In this document: in pieces, positions 36,444 to 48,275 of the stretch
Numbering within the stretch: the first letter of the stretch is position 1
Layout of the letters: each line of letters begins with the position of its first letter
DNA from: Paramecium octaurelia
Taxonomy: Eukaryota; Ciliophora; Oligohymenophorea; Peniculida; Parameciidae
DNA: 64,000 nucleotides
Direction of reading: 5' to 3'
Assembly (NCBI GenBank): GCA_905182995.1
Contig: CAJJDP010000152.1
Span: 124,001 to 188,000 of the forward strand
The notes under the pieces: model-generated
Database searches by the model: none
Told to the model about the DNA's origin: nothing
What the model saw: only the letters and a program-made list of their open reading frames with translations
Position numbers and translations under genes: made by a program

Positions 36444-39308
36444 ATGTCGAAATAAGAATTAGAGATAGTAATTAATGCTTGCGAGAGGCTTAAACTTAAA
36501 TATGACGATCAAGCTAGCGTTGAACAAATAGCGAATGAAATCATCAAAACTTATAATTTCCCAAAATAATCCGAATACAAAATAGAAATTGATTAAAAGT
36601 TCAGAGAGCCTTCATATATATTGAAAGATCTGCCAATCAGTCCAATTAAAGCTAACTTTAACTTTGAGACAACGGTCACTTTTGTTGGTAGATTTAACAC
36701 ATCCTTTGAACATCGCATAAACCTATGTAAATAAATCAAATAAATTTCCAATGAAATAATGAAAGTCATCCTTCCAATAGAATATTTTGTCTACATCCCA
36801 TAATCCGATTAAAACGGCAATCTGCTCTATATCAATTCGTACTAAGAAATCCCAAAATTAATAGAATTTGACATTTTGGCAAACTTTTATATCAATTATT
36901 ACGGAATCCATTGTCAGTAGAAAATCCACCCTTTCGCCTAAATTGAATAGATTAAATACCAGATAAACGAACATTTTAACATTAAATCTGACTTTCAACT
37001 TTTCTACAAGGAAACCGAACTGAAAGATCAAAATTAGTACATCGCTTACCTAATTCCAGATCACTCAGAACTTAGGATTAAATTATTAACTAATTTCAAA
37101 TTCCTGATCAAACACCAAGATACGGTTCATCAATTCTCATGTGCCTACTAAGAGAAATTAGGAGCATTTAAATAACGATTAAAATAAATATATCAGGTTT
37201 CTGAAAAACACCCACTATAATTAATCTATATGAATAATGAGTTGAGAAATGATCAAGATTCCATGTAAGATTTGAGGTTTTTGGAGAACTCTATTATTGA
37301 AATGCACATTGGAATTAAATATTCATTGACTTTATAAAATAAGGATTCCTAAGAAAAATTCTAATTTCAAGTTAGATCAATTGATTTAGTATCAATGTTA
37401 GATAAACACCATCCTTTCATGAATAAATAAGTTACTTATGAGTTTAATAATAAGAAGCTAAGAAAAGAGGAAACTTTTGAATAACTTTAGGTTGATACAG
37501 AAAAAATAACCATTTATTATCAAATAGAAAAGCAGAAAATGTACGTTTAATTTTAAGATGAGTTTGCAAAACATAGAATTGAAGTGATCACATCTGATCC
37601 AATTAAGAATGCGTTATAGCAATTCAATTAAGGAAATGATCCTATTTCAATTTCTTATGGAGGGAAAAATATATCTATTGATAGTACTTATGAGAAAGAA
37701 GCTATTGTAAATGACAGCATAATAGTGTACAGAATTAATAATGGTATATAAATCAAATTCACTATTGCTCCTAATTGTGTAGAACATCCAATTTTGGTCC
37801 CTAGAGATACGAAGGGAGGCTAGCTATTGAAAGTTCTATCTTAACGTTATTCGAACTAAGGATAAAAATATAAATTGATGCTTAAAAACTATGAGTTCCC
37901 TTCTGATTAGACAGTTATCAAAGATCAATGTTATAGATTGGTTCGTACTTTTGAGATGCAATTTAAGTATGACAAAGACGATCAACTTTATGTAGAAGTA
38001 TTCTCATAAGAGGATAAAATTTATGATGCAAGGAAAAAAATATCTTAGGCGTTTAATATACCTTTTGATTCAATAGTTCTGATACATAAGGATTATCCAT
38101 TAAAGGATGATTCCCTCATTAATCAATACAAAGATAAAGTACTAACTATCTCTCAAGCTGTTCACATTAGTTTTCAAAAGAGGCATGGTTCTATATTAAT
38201 TTAAAAGTATTATTCGAAATACCTAAAATGTAAAGATATTTTCAGAGATTTTTAGAGAGAATACCAACTTCCATGCAGATTTGAATATAACCAATAAAAT
38301 ATTGACGAAAATAATTTGTTAAAGGAAATTTGTAAAGATGAATAAAATATTGTGTTTATTTATGAATTTTAGTATAACCTAAAACTCATAAACAAAGAAA
38401 TAGACACTGAAATAATAAAAGTTTAGTTTTATCCTTCAGAAATTATTGGCTCTGTCTTTTAAAGATATTTGAGTGAGAATTTCCATTATTTGTACAATGG
38501 TTAATAAATTGATATTTAGAAATCATTTGAAGAGCTTAAAATTGCACAGAATTAAAAAATATAGTATTTTTAATTGCACAAATTCAATTTATGGATTCCA
38601 AACAAACACATAAGTTTCGAGATTTAAATTGACTCATTGAAATATAAAATCATAGATGCTTTATCTCCAAAAATCAAGGAGATGTTTTAAGAACACTTTA
38701 CAGCAATCTACAACAATCGTCAATTAGATTTATAAAAGACCTTTCTTTAAGAAAAAGTCATGAGCGGAGCCAATATTGAATGCTAATTAGTTACTTATTT
38801 GCAGGTGATTGTACATGATAATGAATTTGATAGAACGTTTAAGATACATTCAAATATAAGCATTGGACAATTAATTAATATGTTGGATGGAAATCAAAAT
38901 AAAAAATTATTATTCTCTAAAGATTAGAAATAATTGGAAAACAATATCATTTTATCACAACTAAAAAATGAAAATGGCATTATAGAACTGATTTATAAAG
39001 AATTAGTTCCCACCTCAGATGCTATCTATCAGCCTTCAGGATCTATGCCAACTACTTTTAATTGGACACAAAACCTTAAAACTACAGAAAGTAGTTAAAT
39101 AGATATTGTCATAATTAATATTAATAATGACGATAAGCTATTTGAGACAGTGAGATTGGATCAGAAATTAAGAGATTTTCGTAAGGAATTTGAAATCAAA
39201 ATGGAGTTTTCTGGCATTACTATATTTTATGAAGGTGAAGGAGTGGATTATGATAAAACATTTGAAGAGATAGGAGCACATCAGTAAAGTCTATTTGAAA
39301 TTATTTGA
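36444..39308 (+). CDS. Protein of about ten tandem ubiquitin-like (beta-grasp) repeats, 954 aa
   Basis: A single intronless frame of exactly 955 codons from ATG 36444 to TGA 39306-39308. I see about ten repeats of ~75-90 aa. Each ends with the ubiquitin-like signature 'Y-x-x-x-x-L/I-x-x-x-x-T/S-F/L-x-x-L', comparable to IFAGKQLEDGRTL in ubiquitin. Examples: FYKETELKDQ, YMNNELRNDQDSMQDL, FNNKKLRKEETFEQL, YGGKNISIDSTYEK, HKDYPLKDDSL, YNQQNIDENNLLKEI, YNGQQIDIQKSFEEL, YNNRQLDLQKTF and, at the very end, YEGEGVDYDKTFEEI. Between them lie short amphipathic helices (FKQRLKQIY, ARKKISQAF, RDFRKEFEI) in the position of the ubiquitin helix. There is no di-Gly at repeat ends or the C-terminus (SLFEII), so it is not a processed polyubiquitin. 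The repeats are highly diverged from each other. A scaffold or receptor-binding role is inference. Confidence 0.85.
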
Positions 39309-39355
39309 CTGAATAATATTATCTGCATAATCATTCAAAACAATTTTTATTATAA

Positions 39356-39656
39356 ATGCTAATTTGCTATCTTATAGAATTTAATACATCATAAGTTTTT
39401 AAATTAAGTATAGTTGACTAATAGTATTTTCTTAAAAAAACCGTCGTCTCTTATTGAAGAGAGTAACCCAAAACTGTAAAATACAAGGCTGCTAGATTTC
39501 TTACGAGTTTTGGAATAGAAATATTTTTGACAAGTACTAAAAGGTTAGTGCTGAGATTCGTATTGGTAATGAAGGAAGTGCATGTGTATGTGACTATCTG
39601 TATCAGATTAAATTATTAATAGATTAAATAATAGAGGCATTTATCTTGATGATTGA
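39356..39656 (+). CDS. Small predicted protein, ~77 aa (gene model tentative)
   Basis: The model starts at ATG 39356 (MLICYLIEFNTSQ) and ends at TGA 39654-39656. It uses three tiny introns (19, 28 and 23 nt), each GT...AG, which bring KPSSLIEESNPKLQNTRLLD and VSAEIRIGNEGSACVCDYLL into one frame. The exon text is protein-like and richer in G+C than the flanks, but three introns in 300 bp is a lot and the N-terminus is uncertain. Family unknown. It could alternatively be a 5' exon group of the downstream CFAP119-like gene. Confidence 0.45.
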
Positions 39657-39812
39657 TTAGTATTTTTCTACATTTACTCAAAGAGGCTACAAAACCTATT
39701 GAATGAATAATTCATAATATTCTATTCAAGGATTAGAGTTTTGTTATCGAAAAAGCATCATGAATTATTTCTTAAGCAATATATTGAGAATTTAACATAT
39801 TTTTAATATTTA

Positions 39813-40697
39813 ATGATAACTTCGCCTCAGGAGATGAGAATATTATCAAAGAGATTCTTTGGTAACAAGATCATTGATTCAATTGTGCTCGAGGAATTGA
39901 AGGAAAATTATTAAAATAAGGAAAGAATTGCAAACATTATTTAGAGATGTTATCCTGAAAGTTACAAGTTATATTTGGATTTAGGTAAGAATAAGATTGA
40001 TAGTAATATTAGATCCTTAACTTCTAAGCATTTTCATTTAGTATTTTTTAAACTAACTTAATTTTGTGATTGAAAAAAAGTATATTTTTCAAAGAGCTAC
40101 ATGCCTGTTGGAATTGAGTGTCCATTTATTCAATATTTCATGGGAGAAAAGATGGAATCGAGAAAAATCTTTTGAAGAGTTCAGATAAATAATTGTCAGA
40201 CATTCATTATATAGGTTTATATTGATATTAATAACTGCAGACCACCACATAGTGTTTATATATTTAGTTTGGAGAATTTGAAAGAGATTTCTTTGCATTT
40301 CCTATAGACATTCTTTAGATTCTATAGAGCTTACTTTTTCACATTCACTCCTTGGGTTGACATAGTGGTGACAACTTATCAGAAACATTAAATTAAAAAG
40401 GATGTGAAAGATTTAGAGTTGGAGAAATTGAGACAGGAAGCAGAATAATATAATGATTAGATTGATCCAGAAATGATGGAACAACTAATGAGTGGCAATT
40501 CCATATATTAGATTCCAGAAAAGAAGAAGAGGGAGATGTTAGAATAACAATAATAAAGGGAGAAATAAGAAAGAATAGATAGAGTATTAAAGAAGAGATT
40601 AGAAGAGTTATAATAAGTGTTTGATTAAAAAATTAAAGAATAAGATGAACATTTCATAAAATTGGCTGAAGATTTAAAAAATCCAAAGAAAAAGTGA
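39813..40697 (+). CDS. CFAP119: CFAP119/CCDC189-like ciliary protein
   Basis: From ATG 39813 (MITSPQEMRILSKRFFG) to TGA 40695-40697, with introns of 28 and 26 nt. The second half carries the family signature: FEEFRQIIVRHSLYRPPHSV, then YIFSLENLKEISLHFLQTFF, RFYRAYFFTFTPWVDIVV, matching the 'RPPFSI..FS.EQLK.I...TYFRHYKLY.YVFTP' pattern of CCDC189/CFAP119. The C-terminus is a charged coiled coil (EKKKREMLEQQQQREKQERI). In other organisms this is an axonemal protein linked to radial spokes and sperm motility. About 275 aa. Frame-joining introns were inferred by eye, so exon edges may be off by a few codons. Confidence 0.75.
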
Positions 40698-40738
40698 TTC
40701 ATTAACTATATGTTATGATTATAAATTTATATTGTCTA

Positions 40739-42632
40739 TCATAATCTAGCCTTTAAATTTAGTTTGTCCCAATCAATATTGATAAAGTTTCTTTGTCTAT
40801 ACATTCCAACACCATTGGCCAAGTAATCCAAAAATTCTATTTATATAATGATTAATATATGTACCTAATTTGTTATTGCCACTGAACTATTGATCAATTT
40901 CAGCCAATATCTCAACTTATTTGAAATCAGCAATACCGAAAGATACAATAGTTGTTCTATTCTCTAAAATTATGAATAGTCCAAACAATTTATGAATTTT
41001 TAACAATTCCAAACTATAACCACTGCTCTTTATTTGTGCTCCCATCTATTTATAAATATTAGTATATCCAAAAAGAACGGAAGCCTTTATTAATTCACAT
41101 TAATTAAGTTCATTCCATGAAGTTTATATTGAATGACCATTAATTAAATTATTCTAAAAGTTTTCCATAGTCTTCTTACAAAATGAATAACTCAATCTCT
41201 CTAAAACTTCCTCTAAATTTTGCAAGGAAGCCTTTTGGTTGTTTTCTTAAGTATATTTATTGAAATAGGAAGCCATTCCTGTAAATTATGCATTGCCCCC
41301 ACTCACTTTTCCGAATTGTTTTAACAAGTATTAAGCTGTTTATTGCATTAAAACATTATTATCTCCTTCATAAGTCACATATGGAACATTATCAGCATAT
41401 ATTATAGTTAGATCAGATGCATTTAGATGTCCAAATGGTGCAATTTGCATTGCCTCTCTTGAAGTTTTAACAGCCTCCCATCCTGCAATGCTTTTCATTT
41501 GACTAGAATAGAGATGAACTAATTGCAAAGTTTCATTGACTTATTTGTCATTGGCTTTCAGTTGATTTTGAAATCTAGTGAATATTTCTTTTACTTAAGC
41601 ATTGGCTATTATTTGTGCGTATGACACCACATAACTTCTTAGCAATCTAAATATTATGGCTTCATTTTCTATTGATTAAGTTTTCAATAAGGGTTTGACT
41701 TAATAATAAGCTAGATTATTTGAAAACAATCCAAAAATAGAGAAAACATTCACCAACCCAACTCTTAAATTAAGCATACTGCCATAACCGTATTTAATAG
41801 CATTTTTTGATGATGTAGTCACCTATCCAGATTCATCAACTTTAGTATATCTCATCAACATATTGTTTAAATCGATACGAACATTCTTTAGTCCTAAGTA
41901 TCCATTGTCCGCCCTTAAGAAACCTAATTTGGGTCCAATGTCTCCAACTTCAACTCCCTCTAAAGCCTTAAGGGTTTTAGGTTCTCTAATAGGAACAACA
42001 AATGTTTAAATGCCGATATCTTTGCCATTCACAGTTGTTCTGGCTTGTAAAACAGTGTGGGTGGCAAAGATACCTAGTTATCCTGGCCAAAATTTAAACG
42101 CAGATGCCTTAGGAGTGTTTATAATGAAGGAATTATTTTCAAAAACCGCAGTTGTTTATAAGCCTTGCACATCTGAACCATGTCCTACTTCAGTTTAAGC
42201 ATAGGCTCCACGAATTTGATAATTGAATGAAAGATCTTGCCAATGTTTGACTTGTTCTGGTGTTCCCAACATTTGGATTGTTGGCAAAAAAGCTTACCAA
42301 TGTAGATAGAAGGTTCCTAAAGATTTACATTGCAGATATTACCTAATTCGTATAATTAATGCTAAAATTGAATGAGATGAGTATTTCCTGGAAACTTCTT
42401 TTTGAGCATTTGTTATGCCTTGGCGTATCTCTGACTTAAGCCTATATATCCTTCCTTGTAGTTTTCTTAGACACCTTGAGGATTGTCCACCAAGACTGAT
42501 TAATAATAACTATATTAAATTACAATCGTATGCTGTTGGATTTTTTTCAAATTCCTAAACAAAGTACTCCAATTCTGATTTAATGGAGGGTTCAAGAAGA
42601 ATGTTGTAGATATAATTTTTGAATTAATCCAT
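40739..42632 (-). CDS. ACOX: Peroxisomal acyl-CoA oxidase
   Basis: Starts at ATG 42630-42632 (MDQFKNYIYNILLEPSIKSE) and ends at TGA 40739-40741. Introns include 28 and 26 nt. Diagnostic blocks: LGTFYLHWQAFLPTIQMLGT, then QIRGAYAQTEVGHGSDVQGL, VVPIREPKTLKALEGVEVGD, the VTYEGDNNVLMQQTAQYLLK flavin-side motif with the catalytic Glu, and AGGREAM-like ETLQLVHLYSSQM helices. It catalyses the FAD-dependent first step of peroxisomal beta-oxidation, passing electrons to oxygen to make hydrogen peroxide. The C-terminus WDKLNLKARL ends in ARL, a valid variant of the peroxisomal PTS1 signal, which agrees with the location. About 610 aa, close to the family norm. Confidence 0.92.
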
Positions 42633-42790
42633 TTAAGAAATTTATTAGTTCCTATAATAAATAAACACTATGTTAATTATATAGGCTTGAAAATTTACAT
42701 TATAGTTAGAAATTTTATTCTCTAATTTTTTTTTATAAGATAGAAAAGATATGATAACTTATAATGCTGGTAAATAATATTTATAAAATT

Positions 42791-44284
42791 CATTCATTCT
42801 CATTAATCAGAAAGCTGTGAATGAAAGTTACACAGATCTAAGGCGAATAGATGAATATGATACCTTCCATTGATCTTGGCATCTTGGAAATGTCCTAAGA
42901 CACTAAGACTGCATCCTACATCAGAATAGAGTATTTTGCAAGAGCTTTGATTAATGAATCTATGAATTATTACAATATATTATTACTTCATGTTTAAGAT
43001 AGGCGTCATGCATCCAAAGTATTAATACATCTACTCTATGGTGACACCTGAAAGACCTGTAATTTAGATTGTATTTGACAGTTGCTGTGCTATGATGGGC
43101 TTCCTCTCATTGGGTGGCAAGGCTACTTAACGAGCGTCCTGTGGTAGCTTTTCGGAGATCATCAAAGTCATGGGCATTCCCAAGAGAAGACCTTTATTGA
43201 GTAAGTTCTTGATTCTGATTGCTTCTTCTTTGGAAGCCAGTTGGAGGAAGGCTCCATATTGACTTTGATAAATGGCATCTACTCTTGTGACTGTACTAAA
43301 GATGTTGTACACCACTCGTAGATTGGTATTTGGATGCTGCACTACCAAATATTAAGGTAGAGGAGTGGGAGTCATTAAGAAGGGACTACTTTGCGATTGA
43401 GGGTAGGGAGTGAAGGGACTGGCTCCACAGGAAAAGGGATTGCTAGAGTCATTGCAGAAGACTTCATTGTAGTTATCCTCGGAACGACCAGATTTTTAAG
43501 ACTTTGGTGACTTTTCGGAGGTGATGCTCTCTCCATCTGAAAACTCCTCTTTATCATCTTCGGATGATTCTTCGAGGATTTGTTGTCTAATGGAATCTAG
43601 GGTCGAATGTTGAAAGGGGGAGGGGGAAGGACTCGTAGTTGAGGATACGATCTATTTTTATTTCTTGCCTTCTCGTTAGAGCACGGAAGCATAATTACGC
43701 AATTGTTGTTAATAAAGGACTGTCAACTATTGGGTTTGATTTCGATACTCTTGGATCTGTTGGATGAGGGAAATTTGTTCTTTTAAATCAGTAGTCTGAT
43801 TCAATTGAGAAATGAATTGATTCAAAATTTCAAGGTTCTGTTGCAATTATTGATTGAGGGAACTCGAATCTTCCTTGAGTTGTTGGAAAAATTACTGTTT
43901 GGATTGAAGAGCAGTGTAATCTTAATTTTTAAATATTGTTTATACCCACACCGCAATTGTTGTTATTCTGAAACACAAGGGAATCTCGTTAGCTGAGATG
44001 GACTCTCATTTTGAGTTAGTAATCGAAGAGAGTGCCATCCAAGATAAGTGCTGATTGTGCTTATTGGGCTGTCTCGTACTCGATGAATACTTTCCAGATG
44101 ATCTTTCTTTCGAAAATGAGAATCTTAAAATAATGAGGGAACATCTAAATACCTTTTTAACTTATCCGAAGACTGAGAAGGTTCTGAAGAACTGACTGTG
44201 TTCAAGCACTTTCCCCTATTTGTTGGTGACCAACACCAAAATCACAGGGGTTGGTGAACTCGGTGAGGGTGAATTCTTGTTCAT
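42791..44284 (-). CDS. PTB/hnRNP-L-like RNA-binding protein (apparent frameshift near 3' end)
   Basis: Starts at ATG 44282-44284 (MNKNSPSPSSPTPVILVLVT) and ends near 42791. Introns of 29 and 25 nt are used. It has a first RRM of the PTB type (FFRTFSVFGQVKKILIFERK, then FIEYETAQQAQSAL), a Gln-rich helical linker, a Ser-rich segment, a second RRM-like block (VVYNIFSTVTRVDAIYQSQY) and a last RRM (IQITGLSGVTIEQMYQYFG). Such proteins regulate splicing and mRNA stability. In the last RRM the frame breaks within 42961-42975. The strand after ILNMK continues only if one base is removed, giving QYIVQFIDSLIKALAKYSI and ending INENE. No GT...AG intron solves it. A sequencing error or a real frameshift are both possible. 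Confidence 0.8.
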
Positions 44285-44339
44285 TAAAAAAATAATAATT
44301 GATAAATCTAATTTTTACTTTTCCTTTTAATAGTCATTT

Positions 44340-45541
44340 TCATGAGCTTTTTGCTTTTTTACTGGTCTTGTGATCACCCGCATGATGTTTGTTACTATGA
44401 TGTTGGTGTTGTTTGCCCTTCTTTTTCTCCTACTCCTACTCAGTGACATATTGAGCGACTAAACTATTGACTATGGAAATCATAAAGAATCCTATCATAA
44501 GAATAATGAAGTAATCCCACAATTGAGCCAACAAGGGTTTAGCACCTTCTTTGAAAAGAGAAGGGTCTCTCAGTTGTTTTCTCTGCTTATCCAGTAACTC
44601 ACTCAAAAACTCATAGATGAAGGGAATATATTTTTGGATCAAGCTGAGTAAGGCCTTGACTGGTTCTTATGAGAATACAAACACAGTCATGGGTAACTAG
44701 GAAAGCATGACAAATCATACATACCTGAATGTGCATTTTGATGAATGCCTTACCCAAAACAGTGGCTCCAAAGAAAGTCCAGAAGGAAATAAGAAAGTGA
44801 CCACATGTGATGCCTGCTAAATCGAATAAGGGATTTGGAATGGATGCACACAGCATAACAGTGAGGAATGCATTTTTCTATAATTTATTGTAAATGAGCA
44901 ATTTCATTCTATGCATAAAAGAATCTAAAATAGGGAGATAGCCTTACTTTCATCTTTCTTTTCCAATACTTCATCCAACTCTTCCAATTTCTTATTGGCC
45001 AATGCAGCAGCTCTGGCAACAAAATAGGGTGGCAACTCTCCTATTGCTGTACCGATGCCAAAGAGAACTGTCTCAAAATACACCTACTTCACAATGTCGA
45101 ACATAGCTATTCCAGTTGCTTCCTTTGGACATTCCACATATTACGTGGCATACTTTGAGGGCACAAATAAAGGGAGTGCATTGCATTCGTAAGCTTGAAT
45201 TGTGGTCTTAGCAATGTGAGGACCCAAATACAACACGAATGTGTGCAAACCGGTTCCCAAACCAACAGATGACATTATTCCCAATACTAGCCAATACAAC
45301 ATAAAATATGCGATCTCGTCAGCCTGTCTCACCAACTAAACAACATTCATATTTAGATTAATACCTCAGAGTGTTCGCCTTCCACAAATCTAGGTGCAAT
45401 CACAATCAGAGCCAAGAATCCAATGATGTGCCAAAATTTACTTAAATATTTAACCGCATCCTTTGCATAATTAAACAGGACTATGGAAAACAAATACAAA
45501 GTCTTAATTGGATTCGAAAATAGTGTTGGTGCCTCAACCAT
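44340..45541 (-). CDS. VMP1: VMP1 homologue (ER scramblase/autophagy membrane protein)
   Basis: From ATG 45539-45541 ([18 protein letters not shown]) to TGA 44340-44342, with several ~25-nt introns. It has multiple transmembrane segments and the VTT-domain signatures of VMP1: [40 protein letters not shown] and [20 protein letters not shown], then [21 protein letters not shown]1 is an ER multispanning protein with lipid scramblase activity that is needed for autophagosome formation and ER contact sites. The C-terminal tail is His/Lys rich ([20 protein letters not shown]), unlike animal VMP1. About 380 aa, near the family norm. Confidence 0.92.
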
Positions 45542-45595
45542 TAATTAAATTATTATTTATATATTTATACATTCAATAATAGAATATTGATCTCA

Positions 45596-46714
45596 ATCAT
45601 TACTCTTCCTCCTCTTATGCCTACAGCTTTGCTTATTTCTCCTCGATGGCTCCCTCTATAACACTAATCACCTCGTAAATATCGCTGCTATAAACCATCT
45701 ACTTGAACTTCAAATATTCTATCATTCTATTAACATCATTCAATTCATCCGCATAATTAAACTGTTCAGCCAGTCTCCTATTTAAATGTTTATTCACGGC
45801 GTGTTATAGAACATTTCCGAACGTATAGGCCTTAGTCGTTTTCATCCAAAACTAATAGGCTATGATCATGTCAGTGACTCCGAGCATGAAGGTCACAGGC
45901 TCCATGACATCCCAACCCCAGACAACATAAGTCCCGTATTGAGTAAAGGCTATTTGCATGAGGATGTAAAAGTAAATCTGATATAAAGTTGTCTATTCCT
46001 TCATTTCCAATTCCTTTATGATAGAATCCTTCAAATGAGTTAAACGATTCTACTTGCACTCCAGAAATGAGATCTATTCATCTATTATCTGCTTCTGTGC
46101 CTAAGAGTATATACCCAATTTCATTATGACCTTCTTTATTATCAACATTATCAAATCCTTATCGTAAGTCAACTCCTTGTGCTTCTCAATCTCAGACAAT
46201 AGTTTTTGGATGAAATTGCTCAATACTACCTTTGTTCTCTGGGGCACATCAATCTCTTAGAAATATTCATGCAATGCGTGTTGAGTGATTGGATAGTTGT
46301 CGATCAAGTCAATCACTGGCGGGTTGTCTACTTTATTGAGAATTATGTAGTTTTCTGTCTAATTCAATCTTAAAACCATGTCTTCTGCCAAAACCAATTG
46401 CATGGGTGTGGAGGATGCATATTCAATTTATTCATCATTGGTGGTTTATTGATATAATCCGACACTCTTCACATCGTCGATCTGTTTCTTGATGGCCTAT
46501 TGGAGTTCAAGCACAGTCCCTTCAGCTTTGAAGAACACCTTCTTGCTGTGGAAGTAGAAATACAAAACTAAAAAGGTTGCCATCAAACAATCGTACCCTC
46601 TTACTTGAGATTAAGGTTTTTGGTTTCCTCCTATGAAAATCTCTACAACATGAGGATGTCCTAGAAATTGTACCTCTTTAATGAACAGAATCTGAAGAGA
46701 CTTTTTAATAACAT
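45596..46714 (-). CDS. MCU: Mitochondrial calcium uniporter (MCU)
   Basis: From ATG 46712-46714 to TGA 45596-45598. The N-terminus MLLKSLFRFCSLKRGT with many Arg and Ser and no acid is a good mitochondrial targeting peptide. A 37-nt intron (GTAAGA...TAG) joins it to the N-domain (FKAEGTVLELQQAIKKQIDD, VGLYQTTNDEQIEY). The pore has the selectivity-filter motif in YGTYVVWGWDVMEPVTFMLG, equivalent to WDIMEP, between two membrane helices. A coiled coil precedes it (KQIIDEQISFLECKQNRLTH). This is the channel for calcium uptake into mitochondria. An in-frame reading without the intron also exists upstream, so the exact N-terminus is less sure than the rest. Confidence 0.9.
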
Positions 46715-46732
46715 AATTTAATTATTATGAAA

Positions 46733-47309
46733 TCATCTCTTGTAACGGAGAATGGACGCAGAACCAAAACCACTCCTGATCAAAGCTCTCTGATTAGTTA
46801 TTCATCCCGCAAGTCTTGTCTCTCCAGCGTATGTAATTTTCACCATAAACCAGGAACGCAAAACCCAAGTCAAAGCTACATGCAAAGTATTGTGTGAGAT
46901 GAGAGAAGATCAGTCAAGTAAACTAGCAGTCAAGTTTACACAACTTCAAATCGTTTTAGCCACTCAATCTATTATACAAGTAATCTCCAAATTCAGGTCC
47001 GCTAAATTGTAGACATACTTCTGGATTCTTCTATAAGATCGCAGAATCATACACCCTTCCCCATAAAATCATTCTATTGAATCGATTTCCTTGCCTCAAG
47101 TCGTCGATGATTGGTCCTACCTCTAGATTCAAAATAAAACCAAATTAAAATAGCGTCATCACAATCAAAGTCCCTCTCCCTGGATCCTGATGCAAGTCCT
47201 AAATAAAATCAAGTAAAAGCAACAAAGGTCTTTCTATTAACTCATGAACCAAAACGCAAAAATATGCCAAGGGACTCTACTACTTCGAAAATTCATCAAA
47301 AAACTTCAT
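46733..47309 (-). CDS. Unrecognised protein, minus strand; ends and one junction uncertain
   Basis: The coding frame is evident from its sense: FDEFSKQQSPLAYFCVLVHE, DFIQDLHQDPGRGTLIVMTL, FILNLEVGPIIDDLRQGNRF and FSGPEFGDYLYNRLSG, then after an in-frame TGA at 46914-46916 LGFAFLVYGENYIRWRDKTC and FDQEWFWFC. The TGA can be removed by a 48-nt GT...AG segment of length divisible by three, longer than other introns here. A 19-nt intron near the end would give a stop at 46733-46735, 18 bp before the MCU start codon. The frame also runs further upstream without an ATG, so the start (MKFFDEF, 47309) may not be the true one. The G-rich coding strand supports minus-strand coding. Confidence 0.5.
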
Positions 47310-47408
47310 AATCTATAAAAATGCAGCTCCCTTCTTTGCATTGTATAATTTGCATAGAATTATTAAAATTGTAGTTTATTAGATTGTAGTAAACAAGATT
47401 CTGATTCC

Positions 47409-48248
47409 ATGTAAATATAACAACAATAACAAAAAGATATCAATATTGAAGAGATCTCAATTAAGGAATAATTGGCTATTAAATTTGCAAGTACAACAAT
47501 TTTGGCATCGCTGTTAAACTCAAAACACATTAATTTAAATTTTTATTTCTTTTTAAACTTCCTAAGATGCTAATAAAACAAATCCTAATTTATTAGAGAT
47601 GTAAATTTATATCAAGGGATTGAAGTAAGTCAAGTTAATTATGATCAATCCTCTTTATAAGAAAACTAATAAGTTATTGCTGCTTAAAATCTACATTCGT
47701 TCCTATTTATCAAATTATAAAATTATTTTCAGGCAATCAAAATTTTTCATTTGAAAAATGATTATTAGATAGCTGAAACTATGAACACCATGATTATCAA
47801 CAAACATTGTGATCTATCTAATTCATTTGAGGATTTAAACACTCAGAGAATATTAGTCGCTAATTTCTAAGAGGAGGAAATTGAGCAATCGTAAGTGAAA
47901 AATAGCACAGAACAAAAGAAGATATCTTCCTTTCAGAACATAACAGAGATTGAAGAATCTACGAAGTCAACTAAGGCAGTAATTGTTGAGGAGCAGCAAT
48001 TGTAGCCCAGTTTGAATAATAAAAAGAAGAAGAAGAAAAATAATAAAATCAAGAACGCTATCAAATAGTATTGCAGTATCTAGTCATAATCGTAAAGACG
48101 ACTGAGTAATGAGAGCATGGCTAAGACAGAGAGTTTTGGATTAATCCATAATTAGGAAGTGAGGAAATTGAAGAATGCTACAATACTGTATACTGCCTAT
48201 ATATCGATTGTTGTGATTATAATAGTATTTATTTTGTTTTTGAAATGA
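47409..48248 (+). CDS. C-terminally membrane-anchored protein, 279 aa
   Basis: An intronless frame of exactly 280 codons from ATG 47409 (MQIQQQQQKDINIEEISI) to TGA 48246-48248. The N-terminal third is Leu/Asn rich and mixed, the middle is acidic/Ser-rich and hydrophilic (FQEEEIEQSQVKNSTEQKK), and the sequence near the end is a basic stretch (NNKKKKKKNNKIKNAIKQ). The last ~20 residues (ILYTAYISIVVIIIVFILFL) form a hydrophobic segment followed by a single Lys, as in tail-anchored membrane proteins. No SNARE motif is obvious. The family is unknown. The start is uncertain because the N-terminal part overlaps a minus-strand open frame. Confidence 0.65.
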
Positions 48249-48275
48249 TTAATAAAATTAATTATTTTATTAAAG

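Noticed and set aside
36444-39308. Polyubiquitin precursor
   Set aside because: Repeats are highly diverged from ubiquitin and from each other, and lack the terminal Gly-Gly needed for processing.
46727-47310. Plus-strand frame MKSSLVTENGRRTK... with a good-looking 25-nt intron
   Set aside because: The strand is C-rich and the minus frame over the same region reads as protein with coding-strand G excess, so the plus reading is probably a shadow. Not fully excluded.
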